Of a stretch of 64,000 nt of DNA, positions 16,653 through 26,560 are shown piece after piece; position 1 is the first letter of the stretch; the number at the start of each line of letters is the position of its first letter. The stretch is from positions 248,001 through 312,000 of the forward strand of contig NZ_BBMK01000002.1 of the NCBI RefSeq assembly GCF_000755285.1, written 5' to 3'. Position numbers and translations under genes: made by a program. Below the pieces are notes generated by a model. That model did no database searches. It had not been told where the DNA came from and saw nothing but the letters and a program-made list of their open reading frames with translations. Source of the stretch: Nonlabens ulvanivorans. Lineage in GTDB: Bacteria; Bacteroidota; Bacteroidia; Flavobacteriales; Flavobacteriaceae.

Positions 16653-18194
16653 TTATCCTGCGCTTAGATCGGTAGATTCATAAGCACCTGCGTCAGGAGC
16701 AGAGCTTCTAGAATTACCTAAGATATCATTAACAGTCGTATTAGCTGGATTTGCAATTCCATTTGCTCCGCCTGTAGTATCGATCTGTAACTGATTATTA
16801 TCCTCATCTTTAAAAATAGGGTCGACATTAAAGAAACTTTGATTGTATAAACTAGCATTATTAAAATCATAATTTGCAAACCCTACAAAATCATCAAAGC
16901 GATCATTAAATTTAATTAACGAATTCTCAAAGCTGAAATTGAATTGTGACACGCCATCATCTGCCAGTATAAATTCTATATCTCGATCACCATAAATAAT
17001 GCAATTAGTAAATCGAGCTTGTACTAAATCCTCTGTTAAATCCGTATTAGGGATAATGTTAGAAATAAATAGAGTAGGATCTTGTCTAAAACTATTATTC
17101 CAATAATTTGCTATTGTACAATTGTTAAAGGTGTATTCACCACCTAAACGTAATACCAAAGAAGATTGACCAGAATTATTAATGACAAGATTTTCTGCTT
17201 CTATATTTGCACCAGTTGCTATTAAACCAGAGTTTGAACTATTATAAATTTGTGTATTACTAAGTTTTAAAGTTGCACCTGTAGAAGTTGTATTAACACT
17301 ATCCATGATAATACCTACACTCGCATTTTTAATAGTAGCGTTATTGAAAATATTATTTTTACTGCCAGCGGTAAGCCATATAGCGCCCCCCCATTGACCA
17401 GCTATGTCTGCATAAGTAGGCTCTAATCTGTCGCCTTCAAAAATCACTTCGTTTTCTAGATCATCAGTCATTGAAGATAAGCCGTTAACTTGAAGACTAC
17501 CTTCATTTGCTACAATAATACCACTTCCACTATGGAAATGTAGTCTTGCTCCAGCTTCAATCATTAATGTTTTATTGGGCGGTACACCAGCATATCCATA
17601 TATAACATAGGGCTTTGCTGCTGTTAATGTTAATTCAGTATCATCTAGAAAGAAACCGCTAATCCTTATTTCCTCACCGTCATCTGTAGTGCCCAATAAT
17701 AGCGTTTCTTCTATACCTTGTGCATCTCTTTCTGGGAATAGAAATATGGCATCTTGGACCAGTGTTACTAGCTCAACTACTTGCTGGTTAGGTCCATTAT
17801 CAAACTCTATAGTATCGGTATATAAAAATTCATCTCCAGAAGAGAAGTCATTGATATCAATTGTGGTCTCTACAAATACAAAAAGAGAATCTTTGGCAAG
17901 TAATTCTACATTTTCAAATATGCGGCCTGGTATACCATCTACAGCCAGTCTGTATTTTGAGTTTTCGCCTTGAGCGAGAGCAACACGAGGAATAACAATA
18001 TCATTACTACTGTTATTATAAACTTTAAATGTACGAGTACTCGATCCTATATTAGTAAATACAGTATCTAAGAAAACGGTGTCTTGAGAAAAGCCTAAAT
18101 CTCCCGTACTGTTTGAAAAAGCAAAATCATCTCTACAAGAAGCAAAGATGATACATAGGATAAGAGACGGAATGATTATAAAGTATTTCTTCAT
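16653..18194 (-). CDS. Lipoprotein with right-handed parallel beta-helix
   Basis: 513 residues, lipobox IIFASC (Cys20). After an N-terminal sandwich with NIGSSTRTFKVYNNSSNDIVIP, the central region (about 190-400) has repeated short strands and Asn ladders typical of a parallel beta-helix (GQWGGAIWLTAGSKNNIFNNATIKN, TLKLSNTQIYNSSNSGLIA). The C-terminus has the RSSAPDAGAYEST motif common in such proteins. A 7-C run on the plus strand (17386-17392) encodes WGGA here and looks natural, since WGG is usual at this place. It probably sits on the outer membrane surface; the ligand is unknown. It overlaps the thioesterase gene by 4 bases. Confidence 0.85.
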   Translation of the reverse strand: MKKYFIIIPSLILCIIFASCRDDFAFSNSTGDLGFSQDTVFLDTVFTNIGSSTRTFKVYNNSSNDIVIPRVALAQGENSKYRLAVDGIPGRIFENVELLAKDSLFVFVETTIDINDFSSGDEFLYTDTIEFDNGPNQQVVELVTLVQDAIFLFPERDAQGIEETLLLGTTDDGEEIRISGFFLDDTELTLTAAKPYVIYGYAGVPPNKTLMIEAGARLHFHSGSGIIVANEGSLQVNGLSSMTDDLENEVIFEGDRLEPTYADIAGQWGGAIWLTAGSKNNIFNNATIKNASVGIIMDSVNTTSTGATLKLSNTQIYNSSNSGLIATGANIEAENLVINNSGQSSLVLRLGGEYTFNNCTIANYWNNSFRQDPTLFISNIIPNTDLTEDLVQARFTNCIIYGDRDIEFILADDGVSQFNFSFENSLIKFNDRFDDFVGFANYDFNNASLYNQSFFNVDPIFKDEDNNQLQIDTTGGANGIANPANTTVNDILGNSRSSAPDAGAYESTDLSAG

Positions 18195-18601
18195 GTAAGT
18201 GTTTCAAAAAGGTCTCTTAACTCTTGAGATATTTTTACAGGTTTCCCTTTTTTATTAATAGCACACCAGACAGATTTAGTCTTGACTAATAGCTGTTCTG
18301 TTGTGGCGTTATATATCTCTATAAAACGCTCGTATTTAACATTTGTTGCCTGACCTACTTGAGTCTTAATCAATATAGTATCGCCTAAAAATGCAGCAGC
18401 TTTATATTCTAGATTATGCTTAATCATTACCCAGTCAAATTGCTTTTTTAAAGCCTCTGTACCTACGTTTAACCAGTGCTCTATTGCAATTTCATTTGCC
18501 CACTGATTATAAACCACGTTATTAACATGGTTAAGATCATCAATTTCTGCATCTGTAACTTTTCTAGTTACTGTATATGTTGGTAAATCTGCACTTATCA
18601 C
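18191..18601 (-). CDS. Acyl-CoA thioesterase, 4HBT hot-dog fold
   Basis: 136 residues. The hot-dog signature is DLNHVNNVVYNQWANEIAIEHW with the conserved Asp/His/Asn around residue 22-27, then KAAAFLGDTILIKTQV and a second strand set ending KSVWCAINKKGKPVKI. This is the YbgC/FadM-like class that hydrolyses acyl-CoA thioesters; the exact acyl chain cannot be read from sequence. It is coupled by overlap to the flanking genes on both sides (4 bases and 1 base). Confidence 0.87.
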   Translation of the reverse strand: MISADLPTYTVTRKVTDAEIDDLNHVNNVVYNQWANEIAIEHWLNVGTEALKKQFDWVMIKHNLEYKAAAFLGDTILIKTQVGQATNVKYERFIEIYNATTEQLLVKTKSVWCAINKKGKPVKISQELRDLFETLT

Positions 18602-19648
18602 TATTTCTTAATTTTAATTTCAAACATTTTATCCCATCTCTTACCAGTCACAAAAATAGTACCGTTCTTAGGATTAAAAGCAATACCATTTAGAACATTA
18701 TCATCCTTATTTGCATTAGAGATTTGAGCCGTTAATGATTTTAAATCGACAATACCTTCTACGACACCAGTTTGTGGGTTGATAATGGTAATACCATTTG
18801 TTTGATACACATTTGCATAGATTTTACCGTCGATCCATTCTAGTTCATTAATCTTTGTAATACTATTTTTAGTGGATACGACTTGTACATAACTTAATTC
18901 TTCAAAAGTTATTGGGTCTATCTTCCATATTTTATCAGTTCCATCGCTCTTATAGAGGTATTGACCATCGTTACAAAGTCCCCAACCTTCTTTACTGCGC
19001 CCATATTTAAATTCGTCAATACGGTTAAGAGATAAATCATAAACATAACCATAACCAGCTTGCCATGATAATTGATAAACTTTATTATCTAGAATAGTCA
19101 TTCCTTCTGCAAATATGTGGTCTGGTAATTCAAACTTCTTTAAAGCCTCTCCAGTATTTACATCTGTAATTCTTAGGTCACTTTCTTTAAACTGTCCGGT
19201 ACTCTCATAAAGTGAGTCGCCATAAAACTCAAGCCCTTGCGTATACGATTCTTTTTTATGAGGATAAGTAGCAATTTCTTCTATTTGATAAACCTTTACA
19301 TTAATAGGAGAAAGTCTTGTGATGTGCGCAGACTTAGTTATCATTTTGCCGTCCTTATATATAGACGCTTCAAATGTTAATTTCCCATAGTTGAGTATTT
19401 AGCTTTCGCGAAAGCATAACACCATTTTCTCCTTCAACTTTACCAGCATTTATGTGCCAGATGATGCTGTCATTTCCTATTTCTGACGCATCAATCACGG
19501 ATAAATTGATAGAATCTGAGTTAGTGTATGAATTTTTAGGATTAGTTATCTCTAAACTATAATTGTCTTTAAAGGTATCGATATCATTCTTACAGGCTGT
19601 TAACGAGATGATTGCAAGTAAGATTGTAGCGGCATTTTTCCAGTTCAT
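18601..19648 (-). CDS. Glutaminyl-peptide cyclotransferase-like lipoprotein (frameshifted)
   Basis: A lipoprotein glutamine cyclotransferase that converts N-terminal Gln to pyroglutamate, about 349 residues when joined. Lipobox IISLTAC at Cys19, then an N-terminal Ig-like sandwich. The propeller domain starts near VYQIEEIATYPHKKESYTQGLEF and carries STGQFKESDLRI, NELEWIDGKIYANVY and NGIAFNPKNGTIFVTGKRW, all family signatures. The two open parts (19370-19648 and 18601-19344) join by removing one base near 19387 to read QLGKLTFEASIYKDGK. Fifteen bases upstream of the break a palindromic repeat is translated in a third phase as LSRKL. Confidence 0.86.
19401..19416. repeat. Palindromic repeat copy 4 (in cyclotransferase CDS)
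   Basis: AGCTTTCGCGAAAGCA, a 14-bp perfect core with diverged outer bases, read as LSRKL. Confidence 0.85.
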
Positions 19649-19700
19649 ATATGGTTTTTAAGAGGTCGAAATATAACGATAAAATTGCTTGCTTAAAATC

Positions 19701-19731
19701 TTTGCAGAGTATAAACAAGGTATTATATTTG
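19701..19731 (+). promoter_or_regulatory. Promoter of the SRP RNA
   Basis: TTTG at 19701-19704 and TATATTTG at 19724-19731, spacer 19 bases. It is a close match to the Bacteroidota consensus, and the RNA start follows about 6 bases later. Confidence 0.8.
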
Positions 19732-19736
19732 CAGCT

Positions 19737-19837
19737 GGCAAGTCCTACACAACTAGCTCCTGTTGAACTCCTCCAGGGCGGGAACGCAGCAAAGGTAAGC
19801 GGTCGTAGCAGTGTGATGTAGGTAGCTTGCCTTTTTT
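19737..19837 (+). ncRNA. ffs: Signal recognition particle RNA (4.5S-like)
   Basis: Small bacterial SRP RNA. The ends GGCAAG and CTTGCC pair, the long stem contains TCCTACA/TGTAGG-type pairing, and the apical domain GGGCGGGAACGCAGCAAAGG carries the GGAA tetraloop-like and AGCA features that bind Ffh. A T tract at 19832-19837 ends the transcript. It pairs with Ffh to target nascent membrane proteins. Confidence 0.92.
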
Positions 19838-19880
19838 TGTGTCCAATACTCAAATATAATCATCTCAATAATAGGTTTTT

Positions 19881-20684
19881 ATGAATAAAGTTGTTCTTGT
19901 AACCGGCGGTTCTAGCGGTATAGGAAAGTCTATTTCTATTTATCTTAAAAGTAAAGGTTATACCGTTTATGGAACGAGTAGAAATCCTAATCGGTATCCA
20001 GACAGTCCTATAAATCTAGTTGCTATGGATGTTAAAGATCCTATCTCTATTAAGGAGGCTGTTGTTGAGATTATTGATAAAGAAAGTAAAATAGATATCC
20101 TTATTAATAACGCTGGAGTAGGTATTACCGGTCCCGTAGAGGAAACGCCTATTGAAGAAATACATGGCGCGATGGATACAAATTTCTATGGTCCATTGCG
20201 TGTGCTGCAAGCTGTATTACCATATATGAGGAAACAACAGTCTGGTAGAGTTATTAATATTACCAGTATCGCTGGTTATATGGGATTACCTTATCGAGGA
20301 ATTTACAGCGCTAGTAAAGGAGCTTTAGAAATCGTTACCGAGGCGTATCGTATGGAGTGTGCTCATTTAAATATACATTTTAGCAATGTAGCGCCGGGAG
20401 ATTTTGCTACTAATATTGCAGCAGGTCGTTTTCATGCGCCAGTTATAGAAGGTAGTGATTATGCTATTGGATATTCTAAAACTTTAAAGCTTATTGATGA
20501 GCATGTCGATGATGGTAGTGACCCTATGGAAGTCGCCTATAAGATTTATGATATCCTACAAGAAAAAAATCCTGGAATACACTATAAGGTAGGTAGTTTT
20601 TTACAGAAATTTTCAATTGTTCTCAAAAAAATATTGCCTGAAAAGCGTTATGAAAAAATGCTCAAGAAACATTACAAGCTTTAA
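19881..20684 (+). CDS. SDR-family oxidoreductase
   Basis: 267 residues of the classical short-chain dehydrogenase fold. The cofactor motif is TGGSSGIG (residues 8-15), the NNAG motif is at INNAGVG, catalytic Ser is in NITSIAGYMG and Tyr-Lys in YRGIYSASKGAL. A C-terminal extension with KFSIVLKKILPEKRYEKMLKKHY looks amphipathic and may touch the membrane. The substrate is not evident. It starts 43 bases after the SRP RNA T tract and its last 4 bases overlap the converging regulator gene. Confidence 0.9.
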   Translation: MNKVVLVTGGSSGIGKSISIYLKSKGYTVYGTSRNPNRYPDSPINLVAMDVKDPISIKEAVVEIIDKESKIDILINNAGVGITGPVEETPIEEIHGAMDTNFYGPLRVLQAVLPYMRKQQSGRVINITSIAGYMGLPYRGIYSASKGALEIVTEAYRMECAHLNIHFSNVAPGDFATNIAAGRFHAPVIEGSDYAIGYSKTLKLIDEHVDDGSDPMEVAYKIYDILQEKNPGIHYKVGSFLQKFSIVLKKILPEKRYEKMLKKHYKL

Positions 20685-21373
20685 AAGTCTTTAGTCAACT
20701 CTTCTAGAGCGTCAAGTTGTATAATTTTGATGTTTTTTCCTTGTGTTGTAATGTAACCTTTCTTTTTAAAGTCAGATAATAGCCTAATGCATGATTCTGT
20801 TGCAGTGCCTATAGCTGCGGCGAGATCTTCTCTAGATAATACCAAGGTTAAATCACCTGTAGCTGGATCCTCACCAAATTGTTTTTTAAGATATAATAAT
20901 GATTGAGCCAGACGTTGTTTTACAGTTTTCTCAGATAAATTTACAATCATATCGTCTGCATTCTTTAATTCTGTAGCCATATTTACCAATAACTCTTTTA
21001 CAAAAAGTGGGTTATGGGCGATTCTATTTTTTATGGCAGATTTAGGTATAAAACAAACTTCCATATCGTTGAGTGCCGTTGCGCTTAAATTTGCGTTTTC
21101 ATCACACACTATAGAGCGTTGACCTAATATCTCACCTTTAGATGCAATTTTCACAATTTGGTCGCGACCTGAAGCCGTTATTTTTGACAACTTTGTAGCG
21201 CCATTGCGCACACAATATATACCACTTAAACGTTGTCCTTCTTTAAAGATGATTTCACCTTTTGAAATGGTTTGAAGTTCTTTCGTGGCATTGATTTCCA
21301 CAAGATCTTCTGTATTCAATACTCGTAAAGCGTTGTATTGTCTAATGACGCAGTTTTCACATTTTGTACTCAT
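20681..21373 (-). CDS. Crp/Fnr-family regulator, probable oxygen-responsive FNR
   Basis: 230 residues from the ATG at 21373; the longer frame to 21451 is ignored because MSTKCENC is the natural N-terminus. A cyclic-nucleotide-type sensor domain (about 25-140), a long dimer helix and a C-terminal HTH with SREDLAAAIGTATESCIRLLSDF follow. The recognition helix keeps the Glu and Arg that FNR uses on TGAT half-sites. Cysteines are at 5, 8, 54, 90 and 107; the N-terminal C-x2-C recalls FNR iron-sulfur ligands but the set is not canonical. It is divergent from the cbb3 maturation gene ccoI with an FNR-type palindrome between them, which supports a role in microaerobic control. Confidence 0.87.
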   Translation of the reverse strand: MSTKCENCVIRQYNALRVLNTEDLVEINATKELQTISKGEIIFKEGQRLSGIYCVRNGATKLSKITASGRDQIVKIASKGEILGQRSIVCDENANLSATALNDMEVCFIPKSAIKNRIAHNPLFVKELLVNMATELKNADDMIVNLSEKTVKQRLAQSLLYLKKQFGEDPATGDLTLVLSREDLAAAIGTATESCIRLLSDFKKKGYITTQGKNIKIIQLDALEELTKDF

Positions 21374-21438
21374 GGTATTATTAGATTGTGCTACTACAAA
21401 ATTAAAGGATGTAGGTAAGTGATGCTCATTTATTAATG

Positions 21439-21450
21439 TGATAATTATCA
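21439..21450. promoter_or_regulatory. FNR-type box TGATAATTATCA upstream of ccoI
   Basis: A perfect palindrome TGAT-N4-ATCA. Its centre lies about 43 bases before the start predicted from the weak -7 element GAAATTTG at 21474-21481. It may also serve the divergent regulator gene. Confidence 0.65.
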
Positions 21451-21511
21451 TGTTTTAGGTCTTCTTTTAGAATGAAATTTGCATTAGGTATAATGAGCAA
21501 ATAAATAAATT

Positions 21512-23914
21512 ATGGATAATTGCTTCCATTGTGGAGATCCATGCATAGAACAAACTATCATACATGATGATAAGAAGTTTTGTTGTAATGGTTGTAAACT
21601 GGTTTATGAAATATTAAGTGATAATGATCTAGGCAATTATTATGACATAGAACATAACCCAGGAACATCTCCATCTTTTACAAGAGATAAATTCAACTTT
21701 CTTGAGAATGATGAAATTGTTCAAAAGCTATTAGAGTTTAATGAGCAAGAGGTACAGGTAGTGCAACTATCCATACCATCAATTCATTGTAGCTCTTGTA
21801 TATGGGTATTAGAGAATTTACAGCGCATACATAAAGGTGTTAAATCTTCTCAGGTTGATTTCCCTAAAAAAACAGTAAGAGTCACTTTCAATTCTAACGA
21901 GTTAGATCTCAAGTCTCTAGCAATACTGTTGGCTTCGATAGGTTATGAACCATATATATCACTTGAAGATTATGAAAAAAAGGATAATAATGTCGACCGT
22001 TCTTTAATCTATAAATTAGGTGTCGCAGGATTTGCTTTTGGTAACGTCATGTTTTTATCGTTTCCAGAATATTTTGAGGTTGAAGAGTTCTGGTTAGATC
22101 AATTTAAGGGATTATTCCGTTGGATGATGTTTGCGTTTTCATTACCAGTAGTATTCTATGCAGGTATAGATTATCTTAAATCTGCTTATAAAGGGATTAC
22201 ATCTGGTGTTTTGAATATTGATATCCCTATAGCGTTAGGTATAGTTGTATTGTTTGTGCGCAGTACGATTGAAATTGTTTTTGACTTTGGGACAGGATTT
22301 TTAGATAGTCTTACAGGCTTAGTATTTTTTCTGTTATTAGGTCGGTTTTTCCAACAACGTACCTATGCATACCTATCTTTTGATAGAGATTTTAAATCTT
22401 ATTTTCCAATAGCCGTAACTAGACTACTTAAAAAATATGGTCAAGTAGAAGAAGATCAAGTACCTATTTATAAAATCGAAAAAGGAGATAGGTTGTTAAT
22501 TAGGTCTGGCGAGATTTTACCGGTAGATGCTGTTTTGTTAAGTGATAAAGCATCGATGGATTATAGTTTTGTAACGGGTGAGTCTGATCATATTACTAAA
22601 TATTTAGGCGAGGTACTATATGCTGGTGGCAGACAGCAATCCGGACTTATCGAGGTGGAAGCTATCAAAAATGTAGAGCAAAGTTATTTGACCAGTCTGT
22701 GGAGTAATGACGTTTTTAAGAAAAAACGTCATTCTAGTTTTCAAACACTGGTAGATCGTATCTCAAAAAAATTCACAATTACCATTATCACCGTAGCGGT
22801 AATAGGTGCTTTAATATGGTTATTTATTAATCCACTTACAGCTATTAATGTATTTACTGCAGTCTTAATTGTTGCTTGTCCTTGTGCTATTGCTTTATCT
22901 ACTCCATTTACGATGGGTAATATGTTGCGCATCTATGGCAATATGGGATTATATCTTAAAGAATCTGTCATAATAGAGCGCATGGCTCAAATAGATACTA
23001 TCGTATTTGATAAAACAGGAACGATAACAACCAGTTCTACCTCGCAAATAGAATATCAAGGTGAACCACTTAACGAGGTTCAAGAAAAAAACCTAGCCAG
23101 TACTTTGCGCGGTTCAAATCATCCATTAAGTAGAGCACTTTATAATGAACTTAAAAAAATGATATCCTACCAGCTCTCGATGATTTTAAAGAGGTGGCAG
23201 GTAAAGGTCTTATTTCTAGAATTGATAAAGAGGTCATTAAAGTAGGGTCTCCATCATTTACATCATCCTTATCGGCTCAAGAAGAACATGTGGAGACAGC
23301 TGTTCATATAAACTATAATCAACAGTACAAGGGGGAAATTTACTTTTAAGAATAAGTATAGAACAGGTGTGGATACTTTATTTGAACGCTTGTCAAAGGA
23401 CTATAAATTGCATGTGGTATCTGGTGATAATGCCGGAGAAAAAGAGCATTTAGAAAACCTATTACCATCTGGTGTAGTTCTTAAGTTTAACCAGCAACCA
23501 GAAGAAAAACTCAACTATATTAAAGAGTTACAATCTCAGGGAGCTAGAGTAATGATGGTAGGTGATGGTTTAAATGATGCAGGTGCATTAGCACAGTCTG
23601 ATGTAGGTATTTCAATAGCCGAAAATGTGAACGTGTTCACACCAGCCTGTGATGGCATCATGGACGCAAGTATTTTAGATCGCATGGATGAGGTGATTAC
23701 GCTTTCGCGTAAAGCGGTAAGCATTATCAACTGGTGTTTTACCTTATCATTATTTTATAATTTAATTGGTATATCTATAGCACTAAGCGGGAACTTAACA
23801 CCTGTGATGGCAGCTATTTTAATGCCATTAAGTTCATTGAGTGTTGTGGCATTTACAACGATTATGACTAATTACATGGGAAGAAAATTTTCTAATAAAA
23901 CTTCTCAAAACTGA
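21512..23914 (+). CDS. ccoI: Copper-transporting P-type ATPase CcoI (two frameshifts)
   Basis: CcoI/FixI-type Cu P1B-ATPase needed to build the cbb3 oxidase. It has an N-terminal Cys-rich domain (CFHCGDPC ... FCCNGCKLVYE), a heavy-metal-associated domain with CSSCIWVLENL, eight membrane helices, the ion-site CPC in VACPCAIALSTPF, the phosphorylation site DKTGT, the HP motif in GSNHPLSRAL and GDGLNDAGAL. The frame is lost at the A run 23153-23159 (one A short) and regained at 23331-23335 (five G instead of four), where QYKGKFTFKNKYRTGVDTLF is restored. The two shifts cancel, which supports a single intact gene with sequence errors. Confidence 0.92.
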
Positions 23915-23923
23915 TAATTGTCA
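23912..23923. promoter_or_regulatory. FNR-type box TGATAATTGTCA upstream of ccoS-ccoNO
   Basis: TGAT-N4-GTCA, overlapping the ccoI stop codon. A -7 element TATTTTTG at 23947-23954 predicts a start near 23961, which places the box centre at about -43, the class II FNR activation position. Confidence 0.7.
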
Positions 23924-23974
23924 TGTTTTAAGGAAGGCTATAGAAATATTTTTGTAACGATAATTCAAAGAGGT

Positions 23975-24157
23975 ATGAGTATCATATATATGTTATTAGC
24001 AGTGAGCGTTGTGGTAGCGCTACTATTTTTTATTCTATTTATAGTTTCTGTAAAAGACGGGCAGTATGATGATACGTACACGCCTAGTGTACGCATGCTA
24101 TTTGATGACGAAGTCGTTAAAACTAAAGAAGAAAACAACCAAATTAATTCAAAATAA
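23975..24157 (+). CDS. ccoS: cbb3 oxidase assembly protein CcoS
   Basis: 60 residues; the start at 23975 gives MSIIYMLLAVSVVVALLFF, a single membrane helix at the N-terminus as in CcoS, followed by a short charged tail (YDDTYTPSVRMLFDD). CcoS is required for cofactor insertion into cbb3 oxidase. The longer frame from 23918 is rejected because it places the helix internally. The gene lies 2 bases before ccoNO. Confidence 0.88.
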   Translation: MSIIYMLLAVSVVVALLFFILFIVSVKDGQYDDTYTPSVRMLFDDEVVKTKEENNQINSK

Positions 24158-24159
24158 TT

Positions 24160-26365
24160 ATGCAATTAGAACAATTCCATTACGATAATAAGATCGTTAA
24201 GAATTTCCTTTATGCTACCATACTTTGGGGTGTAGTAGGGATGACAGTCGGTTTATTACTGGCGTTTATGTTTCTTTTTCCTAACCTGACAGATGGCATC
24301 TCATGGCTTAGTTTGGTAGATTAAGACCTCTCCATACTAATGCAGTAATATTTGCCTTTGTAGGTAATGCTATTTTTGCAGGTGTTTATTACTCTACACA
24401 GCGTTTGCTTAAAGCACGTATGTGGAGTGACTTTTATCAAAAGTTAACTTTTGGGGGGGATGGCAATTAATTATAGTTGCTGCCGCGATTACCTTACCAT
24501 TAGGAATGACCTCTTCAAAAGAATATGCAGAGCTTGAATGGCCTATCGATATTGCAATAGCATTAATTTGGGTAGCATTTGGAGTTAACTTAATTGGGAC
24601 ATTAATAAAGAGGAGACAACGCCATTTATATGTAGCTATCTGGTTTTATATAGCAACCTTTGTTACTGTTGCTGTTCTACATATATTTAATAGTATGGCC
24701 TTACCAGTTAATATGTTTAAGAGTTACTCTGCATACGCTGGTGTACAGGATGCGCTGGTACAATGGTGGTATGGTCACAATGCGGTAGCATTTTTCTTAA
24801 CGACACCTTTCTTAGGATTGATGTATTATTTTGTTCCTAAAGCAGCAAATAGACCTGTTTATTCTTATAGGTTATCTATTATTCACTTCTGGTCATTAAT
24901 ATTTATATATATCTGGGCTGGTCCTCACCACTTGTTATATAGTGCTTTACCAGATTGGGCTCAAAATTTAGGTGTTGCATTTTCGATTATGTTATTAGCG
25001 CCTTCTTGGGGTGGAATGATCAATGGATTATTGACACTACGCGGTGCGTGGGATAAAGTACGTACAAGTCCAGTTTTAAAGTTTATGGTAGTAGCTATAA
25101 CTGGTTATGGTATGGCGACTTTTGAAGGTCCATTATTATCACTTAAAAATGTAAATGCAATTGCTCACTTTTCTGACTGGATTATTGCACACGTTCATGT
25201 TGGTGCACTAGCATGGAATGGTTTTATGACATTTGGTATCATATATTATTTAGTTCCTATACTTTTCAAAACAAAGTTAGCTTCTACTAAATTGGCAAAT
25301 TTCCACTTCTGGATTGGGACGTTAGGTATTATTCTATATGCACTACCTATGTATGTAGCAGGATTTGTTCAAGCATTTATGTGGAAACAGTTTAATCCAG
25401 ATGGGACATTGGCTTATGGTAACTTCTTAGAGACTGTAAATGAAATTATGCCTATGTACTGGATGCGTGCTATAGGTGGAACTCTATATATCGCTGGTAT
25501 GCTTGTACTAGTGTATAATGTAATAATGACTATAAGACAAGGTAGCGCAGTGACTGATGAGCTTGTAGAAGCTGCTCCATTAACTCGAGTGTCTAAAAAG
25601 AGAACAGCAAGTGAAGGATGGCATACCTGGTTAGAAAGAAAGCCATTAAAAATGACCTTGTATGCAACGGTAGCTATATTAATAGGTGGATTAGTGCAAA
25701 TTGTACCATCGTTGATGGTAGATGATTACATCCCTGTAATTTCTAGTGTGAAACCTTATTCTCCATTAGAATTAGAAGGTAGAGATATCTATATACGAGA
25801 AGGTTGTGTTGGATGTCACTCGCAAATGATAAGACCTTTCCGTAGCGAGGTAGAACGATATGGAGAATATTCTAAAGCTGGAGAATATGTTTATGATCAC
25901 CCATTCTTATTTGGTTCTAAAAGAACTGGACCGGATTTAATGAGGATAGGTGGTAAGTATAATGATAACTGGCATTTGAATCATTTTTATGATCCTCAAA
26001 CAACCAGTTCAGGTTCTATAATGCCATCTTATAAATGGTTAATTGAAAACGAACATGATCGCAGCGAGACTCAAGATAAGATGGAAGTAATGGTAAGTCT
26101 AGGAGTTCCTTACTCACCAGCAGATATAGAAAACGCACCAGAAACCATGGCGGCTCAAGCTTTAAAAATTGAATTGAGCTTGATGAATGATCCTGATTTT
26201 GCAAAAATCTATAATGCTGATAAGAAGTATGCTCAAGAAAATGGAGAAGAATTTGTAGAAATGAGAGATAGAGAAGTGGTGTCTATTATCGCATATCTAC
26301 AACGACTAGGGACTGATATAAAGGTTAAAAATGCTGATGATTTAAGTATTAATCTAAACGACTAA
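24160..26365 (+). CDS. ccoNO: cbb3 cytochrome oxidase fused subunits CcoN-CcoO (two lesions)
   Basis: Catalytic heme-copper subunit I fused to the c-type cytochrome subunit II, about 734 residues, the usual Bacteroidota arrangement. Start at 24160 ([14 protein letters not shown]). CcoN motifs include [23 protein letters not shown] and the histidine-rich [12 protein letters not shown]. The CcoO part starts near residue 540 after a helix and has one heme site CVGCH followed by SQMIRPF. One base is missing near 24313 ([10 protein letters not shown]) and the T/G tract ending at 24459 carries seven G where family sequence FWGWQL expects four. It reduces oxygen at low tension in the inner membrane. 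Confidence 0.93.
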
Positions 26366-26368
26366 ACC

Positions 26369-26560
26369 ATGCTCAAATTTATAAAAGGAAACCTAGAAGC
26401 AATAGATGGCGTGTCCATTTATCCAATTATATCACTCATTATCTTTTTTACATTCTTCACTTTGCTTTTTGTTTATGTGTTTACTGCAAAAAAAGATCAT
26501 ATCAACTCACTAAGCGAGATGCCGTTTAACGAACCAACTAAAAAACAAGAAGATGAATAA
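26369..26560 (+). CDS. ccoQ: CcoQ-like small cbb3 subunit
   Basis: 63 residues with one membrane helix (YPIISLIIFFTFFTLLFVYVF) and a polar C-terminus. It sits 3 bases after ccoNO and overlaps ccoP by 8 bases, the normal position of CcoQ, which stabilises the complex. Confidence 0.85.
   Translation: MLKFIKGNLEAIDGVSIYPIISLIIFFTFFTLLFVYVFTAKKDHINSLSEMPFNEPTKKQEDE

Noticed and set aside
21374-21451. N-terminal extension of the Crp/Fnr regulator
   Set aside because: It overlaps the FNR-type box and promoter region and has no family support; MSTKCENC is the likely N-terminus.
23698-23716. Near copy of the palindrome (ACGCTTTCGCGTAAAGCG) in ccoI
   Set aside because: It encodes TLSRKA, a segment expected at this place in P-type ATPases, and the symmetry is broken by one base; chance resemblance is enough.
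23918-23974. Long form of CcoS
   Set aside because: It would put 19 polar residues before the membrane helix and overlaps the FNR box and -7 element.
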